Shown here: positions 48,701-60,700 of the stretch, piece by piece
Layout of the letters: each line of letters begins with the position of its first letter
Position numbering within the stretch: the stretch's first letter is position 1
Assembly (NCBI RefSeq): GCF_026151205.1
Contig: NC_087074.1
Location: forward strand, 10,635,226-10,699,225
Source: Bolinopsis microptera
Taxonomy: Eukaryota > Ctenophora > Tentaculata > Lobata > Bolinopsidae
DNA length: 64,000 nucleotides
Reading direction: 5' to 3'
The notes under the pieces: model-generated
Database searches by the model: none
What the model was told of the DNA's origin: nothing
What the model saw: only the letters and a program-made list of their open reading frames with translations
Position numbers and translations under genes: made by a program

Positions 48701-51700
48701 ATAGATGGTAATTGAATATGTTATTCAAAGAAAGTCTCACAGATGGGACAGCAGGCGTCTTCAGAATAGACAAATTCGCAACCTTCCTCGGGTTGCGCAC
48801 AGTCCATGGCCATGCAAATCTTCTGTTTAATGCCTCCTGAAGGGAAACCGGTCAGTATATTATAATAATTTCATTCCGGCAATACACTAGTGCATCAACA
48901 AAAACATCAAAAAAGGTAAACAACCCTTACTAACACCAATTATGAAAAACATCAACCGGTCAAGATAAATAGCAACAAACAGCCATAAAAAGTTTCTCCG
49001 CTTGATATCTGTAAATTTAAATTATCTAATGTCCACAAAGACGACAAGAATTGGGCTCTTAGAGTTGCAGCAGATCTGGAAACAGCTGCTGTCCATGGCC
49101 GGCAAAGGGAAGTATGGCAACGGATAAAAACACTGTCCGGTAAGAAGAATCGAAAATCAACTGCTGTAAGAGACAAATCCGGGAAGTTGATTGCTGATCC
49201 CTCTGCTCAGAGAGAGAGATGGGGAGAACATTTTTCGGAGCTATTAAACCCTCCTCCCACGAATGCGGATCTGTCTGACCTGGACCATCTTGAAGTGGTT
49301 CCATGCTTTCCTTATCTTGGTAATGGTGATGGTCCCCCCACTAGACTTGAGATTTTAAACTGTCTCAAAAAATTAAAGAACCACAAAAGCGCTGGGATCG
49401 ACGAAATCTCTAATGAGCAGTTAAAGTATGGGGCAAGTGGTCTTGTGGATAGGATGGAGAAATTGTTCTCTAAAGTTTGGAATTCAGAAGCAGTGCCTGA
49501 CGACTGGTTGAAAGGCATCGTGATAATTGTACCAAAGAAGGGTGATACCTCTCATTGCTCCAATAATAGGGGGATCACTCTAAGATATACAGCATCTAAA
49601 CTGTATCAAATCATCATTTTACAACGCATGAGTGACGGTTTAGAAAGTTTGCTACGAGACAATCAGTGTGGGTTTAGAAAGAACAGATCATGCATTGATC
49701 AGCTTTATTCACTCCGCACTATTATACATAACTGCATTGAATATAATATCCCCCTGTATGTAAATTTTGTGGACTTCAAGGCAGCTTTTGATTCCATTGA
49801 CAGGAATTATATTTGGAAAGCTTTCAGTCATTATGGCCTGCCATGTAAATACATTCGAATAATACAGGCATTCTTTAATGGAACTGTTAGTGCTGTTAGA
49901 CACAATGGTGAACTATCAGAATGGTTTGAAGTAAGTTCAGGCAGTGGCCAAGGAGACATTCAGGGTCCCCCACTTTTTAATGTCTGCCTCAATATGGCTG
50001 CTGAGAGAACAGAAAGCAACAAAGTGGTGTCCCATGGAGCGGTTCTTCAAAGATCTATCAGTCCGCTTGTTGATGATATCACTGTGTTAGATACAGATTA
50101 TGCAGATGACATGGCTGTACTGGATAACAGCGAGGAAGGTCTTCAAGAAACGACTGACCTTTTGTGTATGTATGGTACCCAGGGAGGTCTAAGAATCAAT
50201 GGTAAAAAGACTGAGGCTATGGTCATTGGTAAAGCAACCTCTCAACGGCCATACACGAAAGAAGCCACAGTGAACATCACTGTTGAAGACACGCCAGTGC
50301 AGCAAGTTAGTGACTTTACGTACTTAGGTACAATTATATCCAGCGACGGTACTATCGACCGTGAGCTGTCAGCTAGGATTCAGAAAGCTTCCGGAGCCTT
50401 CAATCAACTGAGTAATATATGGAAAAACCGCAACATCCAGTCTTATACAAAGATCAGGATTTATAAGGCAGCGGTTTTGACAATATTGTTATATGGTAGT
50501 GAGGTTTGGAACACAACCAAAAAGCAGCTACATCGCTTTGAGGTGTTCCATCAGCGTAGCTTGAGGAGAATACTTAGGATAAGATGGCTCGATCGGGTTA
50601 GAAACACTGAAGTGCTGGAGCGTGCAAAGATAAATCCAGTAGAGACGTACATAGGAGCAAACCGCCTGCGTTGGTTTTGCCATGTCACCAGAATGCCAGA
50701 CACTAGGCTTCCTAAGTACCTGCTTAATTGGACCCCTGCCCATGGGAGAAGATCTAGGAGCCGTCCAAGAAAGAACTGGAGAATATGTTTGCTGGAAGAT
50801 GCTGCAGCGTTTACAGGAAACACTGACATAGACCTAGAAGGAGCGAGCGAGATGGCTAGTGACCGCAAACTTTGGAGGGAGATGATACGCCACAAACGGG
50901 AGTTCATTGGTGCAGGCCACTCGAATGATTGAGGAGACCTAATCAAGTACAAGTAAGTAATGTCCACAGAACAATGATAGAACATTGAAAAGGCAATTAT
51001 TTCATGGAAAAATATGTTGTTCTTAAAATGTGTATTGTATACCTTCTCCCTCGATACATTCGCAACTCATACAACGGTCTGGTTTCCAAGACTGCCCTAT
51101 ATCGTAGGTTTCATTCCCAAGTGAGCACGGATCAGAACCTGCCATTATAAGCTTGGTTAATATAGCGGTAGGATTGCAGATATTTGTAAAAATATGTACA
51201 ACTATAATATGATAATACTATTATATAAAACTATTTAAACTATAAACCTGTACCGCCCTCTCTCTCATATACATATATTAATATATACTTGGCTAATATA
51301 TTAAAGGCCGCATTTAGCTCTCTTCCAAGGTTTTACTTTCGATTTTGACAAGCTATACGAAATACAGTGAAGGTATTTTGAAGGTTTTACTCACAATACG
51401 GACAGCACGTTGTCTTATCGTCATAAATAACTTCTGATTCTGGTCCACAAATTGGTATGCTACACGCAATCTCCATACACTCGTTTCTGTAGCCCGTTTT
51501 CTCTGGAGATTTGGTTATTAAGGAAACTTGGTGTAAAACGTTGTACCAACTTTGGATATAATTTCGATATTTGAGGCGTATCGATGATATTATTAGTTTT
51601 GCCGGCTTTAGCGATCGTCAACTATCAATATAAAAGTGTTATCGACCATAACAATATGTTTACAATTTATCAACTTCTCATGGTATGACTCAAAACACGC

Positions 51701-54700
51701 CCCATGACGTCACAGCTAATTTATCTATGAGCGTGAAGTAAAGCACTATGACGTCACATAGCTCCCAACCTAGAGTACAGAAAACATCTACCTACCATCT
51801 CGGACACAGGTGCAAGTACGGCACGGAGTATCTTGCCACGGCTCGTTCTCCTTGTGGAAAATCAGCTCTCCATCCTCGACTGAGTAACAAGGTTTCAGAC
51901 AAAGTGGGCAGCAATCTCCTTTCAGCTGTACTACTTCCCAGAGGCAACCGTCGGTGCTGGCACAATCCACTAATGAACAGTCGTCCTCGCATCTTGGACA
52001 ACATTCTCCAGGCACATAATAGGGTTTACAGTTAGGTCCAGGAAGCATGCAACTCATCATGGCACACATCTGCTTCTTCTCTCCTGAAGAGAATTAGATT
52101 AAAGGGAGTAAGAGATTGCTCTTCTTATTACAAAACGTCAGTACAAATATATTTTAGAAATACAAACAAATAATTATACGTCCAAGCGGCATTTATCATC
52201 GTTCAAACATTGCTAGGGATCATTAAACGCATGATAACCACATATGGATATTAAATCATGAAAACTAAATACTAGGCTCAAGGTAAGGATCTCCTAACAG
52301 AACAACGTCTCTTGAAACCACTAACCATCTTCCTCATAACATTGGCAAGAGGTACAGTCGTCCGGTTTCCAGGAGTCACCGATCTCGTATCCTGTTCCTC
52401 TGTGTGTACACTCGTCAGCACCTATTTTTATCAGGGTTACACACTGATTTATTTTAACCAACGACTGAATCTTCCACACTAAAAGCAGAATTGCTGAAAA
52501 TATTTTGAACCCGATCTTTATTTCTAAACTTACAAGAAGGACAACAAGCATCTTTACTCCATTTGAGTTCTCCTGTCTCACAAATGGGGATGTCACAGTA
52601 GATCTTAGCACACATCTGCTCCATCTTACCGTCGCCTGAGTGCATGTTTTGGTATTAAGGGCGCATTTTGTTGAAGGATAAACCTTTTTAAAACTGAGAA
52701 CAGTCTGAGATTTGATTGATGGAATTTCGACATAAGACATGAGGAACGATATGTTAATCACAGTTTACTGGGCGGTGCTCAGCCTGTCATTCCGCCGAAT
52801 CTTCAATCTGTTCATGAACAGAAAAGCCTGAGGTCCCCAGGTTAATCACAGTACCTGTTTCAACACAGTGGCAAGTTGTGCACGGGTCTGGGCTCCACTC
52901 GTCTCCTGCTTCATATACTTTAATTTCTCCCTCACTTGTTTTGACACTGCACGGATTAGCACCTGAACGGTTAAACTTGATGAAAATTTGTGGTCACATG
53001 TTTAATAATCGGTGCGATTAGACGCCTTAGTCAATACTTAAATGTAGTCATATACAGGGATCAATGTATTATTATTAAATCACTTTAGAAATCACAGGAA
53101 CTCACATATAGGGCAACACTGGTCCTTTGGATAGATGACCTCTGTTTCACAGATCGGGAATGCGCATTTAACAGAGGCACACATTTCAATCTTCTCGCCT
53201 GTTTCTGAAGATTTAATTAAACTTGTTGTTATTGCCTTTAATCTCAGAGTGAAAAATAAATAGCAATAATTTGTTTTGAAACTGGTCAAATCTTTGGTGA
53301 AAATATCAGATAGAAATTAATTCCTAACAGTGAACGTCCATTACCTTCATTCTGCATACAAGAGCAAAAAGTACATGGGTCTGTATTCCACTCATCTCCC
53401 ACATCATACACGTTTCCATCGTGTTCACATTGACCTATAATTGACTTTTACAGTGAAATGAAGCCTATTGTTCACACAAAACAGTTTCCCTAAAAATGAT
53501 GAAGTTCAGGGTGATTGCCTCATCTTTTTCAATTAAACTGTGAAAAGAAGTGTTTCCAAACCTTTAGCAGGGCACCGGTCCTTAGGTATACACTGTCCCT
53601 CGTGCAGGAAGGGACTGGACCGAGGACATTGACACTTCTCCACACATTCCTTGGTGCACATTGGTCGGGGGTCGTCACATGTGATAGTACAGCTCATACC
53701 GCACGTGTTCCACACTGTCCCTCCTTCGCATTCTGAATATGAGGGTTTTGGTTCAATGTTTAGGTTCGTTGGAACAAGATGAGCCAGACACAATGTTGAC
53801 GTGAGAGAAGTCATTAGTCAGGATATTTGACTCCTATTATCTTATTATCATTTCAACCCTGTGTTAATTCTGAAGACATTCCACCATGTCTGTGGTCACG
53901 TTTTGATACCGGATCTCAAACTTAACTATACTACATATTTAATCGGGAGCTGAGGTTCGTAATAAGTGAATCTTGACTGATGAATAAATTTACTTCAGAT
54001 ATTGGATCTCTGAACCCGACTTATGATTAGAAACCAAATACCTTTAAAAATTTAAAACTTAATAAATCGTCATATATTAAGTTTTCCACTATGATTTTAG
54101 GACCTGATTAGGCGCCATTCGAGTATCATATATTTCATTTAACTAGGAATCGAATAGGCTTCCAAGTTCTTATTCGTATCCGCTCACTCTTGAACACACG
54201 AGCAGAATATATAATACCATCCAAACTAAATTCTACAATCTTGGAGAAACCATCTTTTAAACTAAACCTCTAAAGTTATTTACCTGGCGTCTCAGGGCAC
54301 TCGTTGGCTGGCATACACTCCCCATTGTGAAGAATAGGAGTATTTGGAGGACATGTACACTTAGCCACGCACTCGAACGTGCAGAATGGGTCGGGTTCAG
54401 CACATGTTGGGGTGCACTTGCTCGCACACTCCTCAAATACCATTCCTCCTTTGCACTCTGAAATAGGAAGGTTTTAATAGACTGACTATGATCATGATGT
54501 GGGATTCATCGACAAAATGAAGAACAATAACATTTCTAAGGATGAGTTTAGCTGATTAAAACGTGTAGAAAAATTAACGAACCAGGTTCAGGTATCTCCG
54601 GGCACTTCTCCTCCATAGTACAAACACGTTGATGGAATATAGGTAGTTCCTTGGGGCACTCACACCTCGGTACACACTGCTCTGTACACATTGGATTGGG

Positions 54701-57700
54701 ATCCCTACAAGATGGAGTACAAGCACTTCCACACTCGTTGAACACCAGGTTGCTCTTACACTGACTTGAGTCACATTGGCTCACTGCCACGCACTCTCCC
54801 TCCTTCCAGATAGGTTTGTCAGCAGGACACTGACACCTGGGCACACAGTTCTTGGTGCAGACCGGATCAGGGTCGTTGCAAGTCTTCAGACAAGCCAGCC
54901 CACATTCGCTCCATTCCTGGCCACCACTACAAGTTTCTTTACTTGCGCTGCACTCTTCGACGACTTCCTCGCCGTCGAAGAAGTTAGCGAAACAGCCTCC
55001 ACAGTAGTAGGGCTTACAGGTTGCGTCCGAGTTTGAGGAGCATTCGTGTTGTTCACAGGGGTTGACGGGACACTTAGGTATCCAATCCTTGCACTCCTCT
55101 GGCGAAGAGAGGTGTAAAACATGATACATTTAATTTTAAAACATTTTTGATCTGGTTATTAATCTAGAGTTATTTCAACGATTTTTATTAAATTTCATGT
55201 ATGGAAAATGGTTGTCGCATCAGGTTCAATATCATTCCATAAACCTGCTTAAAAAGATTGACTTACCAGGTTCCTCTGGACAAGAAGATTCAGGAATGCA
55301 AACACGGTTATGAAGGACAGGAGCATCTTTAGGACACTCACATCTTCCTACACAGACAGCAGGACAGTCGAGATTATTCTCCTTTTTCCCACTCTCAGCT
55401 ATAGAGAACGCTTCAGTGTCTTCCTTATGACTACAAGTGCGCCAAGGTCGGACACATGCACTGCCACAATCATTGTATTCAAGGTTACTCTTGCACTCTG
55501 GTAGAATTTTGATATTAATGTTGGAGCGGAACATCTTCCGAAATGTCCAAGAACAGCCCTTGGGACATTTGAACTTATGACAATATGGCCAGTTAAAAGG
55601 ATTAAACGGGTTAAACGATTCAAAAATCAAATTACAATTGAAATGTCTAACCCAATTAAAAAAATAAATTTACCCAAAGTCAAAAAGTATATATCTATAT
55701 TATAATTTAAACTTGACGAAATTTCCCCGGCAACGGGGACATAGAAGAAAAAACACCGAAAATCGACCTCAAAATGACCCTCTGGTGAAATCAAACCCAG
55801 CTCGCAAATGGAGTTGAAACCTCGCCATTTTTAGCAGGGTTGTAGAAAAAGGATAGGAATAGGCTATAGCATTCTTAGAATTTTGATTTAGGCTTTAGAT
55901 TTTTTATAATTAACGTCGGAAGTGAGGTTAAATAATCGTTAGAATAATGGCGTTATTTTAGCAAAGGTTTACTGCGCTGTTGCGTAGAAACGTTAAAGTA
56001 GGAGGTGCACGATAAAAATAAACTTGCTCGGATTTTAAAAATTTTTGTACCAGTGTTTTCTAGAGACTGTGAGAATTTTCACAATACCAAATTTGTCATA
56101 CCTTTTTGGAAAGATCAGTGCCATATTTGATGGTGCGCGGCTTTTGGAGCAAAAGTAGCTGTAAAAGTCGCGTAATTTGACCAAATTCGTCCAAATTTGA
56201 CCATTTTTGTCGTATTATTCGGATTTATCTTCAGTTCCTTAAATGAGATCATTCTGAAAATTGGCGACGACCTTCCAATAGGGCTTTTACAACTGTCCGA
56301 AAAATTTGGTGGATATCGGAGTTGATATAGTGATCAAAATGGGGCAAAATACGCTGCTTTTAGCTGTAACATAGTTTCTGTTAATTGGATATGCTTTAAA
56401 TTTTTGGGACACTTTCCTTGTAAGTTTATGAGTAAGCTTACCAATTTTTGTTGCAATTGGAGGTCGGGAAGGATACTCAATATTTATTTGTTTGAAGAAA
56501 ATTGTGCTGGCCGAAATTAGCGCTAAAAAACCATCCTACAGTCGGCACGCGCGGCTCACTGTCGATGGCGCACTACCTAGTTAAAGTGCACGTGCGCGAG
56601 CAAGAACATCTTAACTACGCGCGTTGTTATGCTGTATGCTACGTCATAATTTCAAAACTAGCTCGAGCGTGCTAAATCACTCTACAGTCGATCTTCGAGA
56701 TTGTTCTAAAAGGGCCCCCGACGGTTGTAACCAACTTCGATCGATGTATTTTCGGACGCTGATTCCGAATCACCCCCCATGACATAGGGTTAAAATGCTC
56801 CCCTGACGAGATATTGGCGAAAAACTGTCTCGATCACGTGATATGACCGTATAAGGAAGTTAGTCTAATTTCGCGTTAGGGTTAGGGTTTCAGCATATGT
56901 TTTTGTTAAGGATTGGGTTAGGGTTAGGGTTGGGATCAGATTAGAGGGTTAGGGTTTCGAAAAGTCGTTCAGAACCAGCTAGAGAAAGGGTTGAAAAAGT
57001 CACGTGACAGTCGAGTGTAGAGTGATTAATCATCATCCAAACTAGCTCACATTTACGCTCACGCTATGACTTATATTCATAACTTTGGTTGTGATTGGTA
57101 TTTTTTGATGCGGTAAAAAGCATCGTTTTGGGAATCCGAATACTAACAACGCTGTCGCCATTGTTAGATAAATTCCATTATGTCTACAGTATAACAGAGC
57201 TATATGATGAAGAGAAATTAAAACATAACTGATTTTTAAAATTTCCTCGAACAAAGCTTTCTACTAGCGGGTTTCTAGTACATTATACAAAAGAGTTAGT
57301 TTAACTTTACAATAATATTAATAATTTTGGCCCAGTAATCGGTGGGGGGGGGGGGGGGGGGGGGACAATGGATGTTTTTTTGTGAAACTTGATTTCGAGA
57401 TAGCAATTGACCAACAAACTAGGACCAGTGACCGAACTTTTGAGGGGGTCCCGGACCCCAACCGCCAAACGGTGCCCGCGGGGCAGCCACGCCCATATTT
57501 GTTCCAAATTAGGCCCAATTTAGCCAAATACCCTGAACATGCCCAAAACCCAGATTTTAGGTGCTCTACTTGTAGCTAGTGGTCTCTTGAACTCGTATAT
57601 GAAATTTCATCAAGATTGGAGAAAAAATGACTGAGTTATGGGCCAAAAACCATATGCCCATATTTGGGCATACGCACCAAATTTGGTAGATTTCGTCCCA

Positions 57701-60700
57701 TAAATTGGGCAAATATCAATATTTTTGAATGAAACTTACTTTATAAGAAAGGTAAGCCTAAACTATACATATTCTCTGTAAGTTATAGCTTTATATCTGT
57801 TTAAATGTGGATACTAAGGCGAAAAAACCACAAAAAATAAACTAAATTGCCTGTATCTTGGTTCGCGATATTCGCGGAATTGATCTCATTAAAATTGTAA
57901 TAACTCAATCAGTTTTCAAAATTTTTGCATGAAATTTTCGGAATCGACTCGAAATCGCATTTCCACCTTATTTTGAGAACAGATTTTTGATTTAGGCCTC
58001 CAAAAACAATTGGCGGCCAAATTCCAATATTTTCCCGGACAAATTCAGAATTTGGCCGCCAAATTTTTTTTGAGGTTTTTTCGCCTTAGTATCCACATTT
58101 AAACAGATATAAAGCTATAACTTACAGAGAATATGTAGTTTAGGCTTACCTTTCTTATAAAGTAAGTTTCATTCAAAAATATTGATATTTGCCCAATTTA
58201 TGGGACGAAATCTACCAAATTTGGTGCGTATGCCCAAATATGGGCATATGGTTTTTGGCCCATAACTCAGTCATTTTTGTCCAATCTTGATGAAATTTCA
58301 TATACGAGTTCAAGAGACCACTAGCTACAAGTAGAGCACCTAAAATCTGGGTTTTGGGTATGTTCAGGGTATTTGGCTTAATTGGGCCTAATTTGAGTCT
58401 AATGTTAATAACTCTGTTAATCCACGTATTAAACCATGTGCAAAGTGTGTCCGCTCTAAATCGGTAGTTCATAATAAACTTGTTAGACCCTTATGTTGTC
58501 AAAAACTAGGAGCTGAATTCTATTCCAAGGAATCAACCAAACCATTATTTAACAGTCATAAACTCCTTACTGTTCACAATCTTTACAAACTTCGTACTAT
58601 AACTGAACTTTTTAAAATAGTGAAATATAGGGTACCCATTAGTAGAGGCTCTTACGGGCATTGTCTGCTCGATACGTTAGGGACCCCAGATACACCTTAC
58701 TAGACGTATTTTTGACCGTAGAATCGATTGAAAGTGGTTTCAAGATGATTGGACTGATTGTTCTGGGGTAAAATCGCAAAAAAACCGATTTTTGGGCCAA
58801 AAATAGGCCAAAAAACCATGTTTTTTGATATTTTGAGCAAGTTAATTTTGTTGGCATGTCGGCAAAACTTGCATAAAGATAGCTAAAAGACAGCCGCACA
58901 AGATTGTATAAAAATAAAACAAATCCCTCTATTTGTTCTGAGGTAAAAATCCAAAAAAGTGGTAAAAATTTTGACTTTTTTGCTTTAAGTTTGAATAATT
59001 TTTTGCAGTTGTATTAAATCAACCCAAAAATAGTCACATCGTGTTTGCCTAAATTTTTCCTTTCCGAGAAGTACCCACTTCATATACTTAATCGAAGTTT
59101 GAATATTGTCACTCCGCAAGCGTTTTTGCCAAATTTTCGACGCGCACTACGCGCAAAAGCATTTAGTTGTTATCAATTGGCACCCGCGCGTTCATCATAA
59201 ATTTCAAACAGCTATAACTCAGCGAGATTATGTCCGTTCTAGCTCATATTTTCACACTAAATAGAAAATAATGTGATCTTATTGCTGACAAAATATGGAT
59301 ATAATTACTTTATTTGCCTTAGAGTAATAGACTGTCAAAGTTTAAAACGCGCATTGGTATAGCACGTGACTAATAAGGCCAAATTTATACTTCTTAACAT
59401 ATTATCGATCCTTAGACATCATACTATTGTGTCCAATTAGCGGTTAGGTCTCTAAACTCGTAGCAGAAAACACGTCTTTTTGCCCGTAAGAGCCTCTACT
59501 ACATATCTCTCTACTCTTTACTTAACATGTCTGAACTGAGGGATGACCGTCTAATACCACCAAAGCCAAGCCATAACTTTATTTATAAATCTTCTTGGCT
59601 TTGGAATCAATTCAAGGACTCCAATCCACAGAATAAACCTGACTTTGTGAACACATCCTGTAACTCAATCAAATCAAGGCTAAACCGATCTCTTCTAGAT
59701 GCCCAAAGCAGGTTCGATAATGAGTGGCATAATGACAACTTTAACAGTTTTGGACCATGCTAGATTATTGATAAAAACGTGGAATTTATGTAAACAAATA
59801 CTTAAATACTTAAATATTGCCGTTTCCGTACGGCGCTATACGTAATATATGTTAAAAGCGCGCCGCAGCTACTCCCTACCTCAACATTTGCGCGGGTTTC
59901 TTAAGCGCGCACGTACGTTTATTCTTGACCGTTAATCAGACCCATGACATAACGCTATAGGTGGCAGTGACTGTAATTTTCTTCAACAATTACTGAATTA
60001 TCCATCCATAAAGTGATTTACAAAATGACACCTAAACCTCGTGTTTCGGTGTTCACTTAAACGGTACTTGGCGGCTGAACTGTGGTGTCTGACGTTTGCA
60101 GCTAGATCGGACTCTGCATGATATTGTATTAGCAAATTTGTATAGTGTATAATTGTTTAGTGTTTATAATACTCTGCAACCTGGTAGCACGGCTGACACA
60201 AAAACAAAATGTTGGCCTGGCTTGTGCATAACCAAGTAAATAACACGCACTCCAATAAAAGCCGTCTGGAGAAACTCCGCAAAATGTTCATTGTAGTCAA
60301 CGGGCACAAAGAAGCACTACTAGCAATTGTGTCCTTTACCCTCCTACATAATTTGAACATTTTTGTGGCTAACTCATTGAACAACATCTGAATTAAATGT
60401 GTCTAGTATTAATAGATTCAGTAAGTAATTTTTTCATGTACGCTGTACACTGTAGTTAGTAAATCAAATCAAACTTTTTCGATCAGCCGCGCGCTGAACC
60501 AGTGTTGCACTAGGAAAAAATTGTGTATATTTTGTTCATTTTTGAGTGTAAATTAATTTATTAATTTATCACAAATTATTTTATTATAATATAACCACTT
60601 ATGTGAAATGGTTACTTTGACTTTAAATATTTGAACTAAATATGAATTGATTGTGGGTATAAAATAAAATTTGTTTTACTAAAAAAAAATTTGTTTTACT

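Noticed and set aside
48952-49304. Minus-strand frames over 48.9-49.3 kb as exons of the large gene
   Set aside because: They are antisense to the LINE, and lack the Cys pattern of the neighbouring VWC exons.
60209-60391. Small ORF of 60 codons
   Set aside because: No family resemblance, no splice context and ordinary length for AT-rich DNA.
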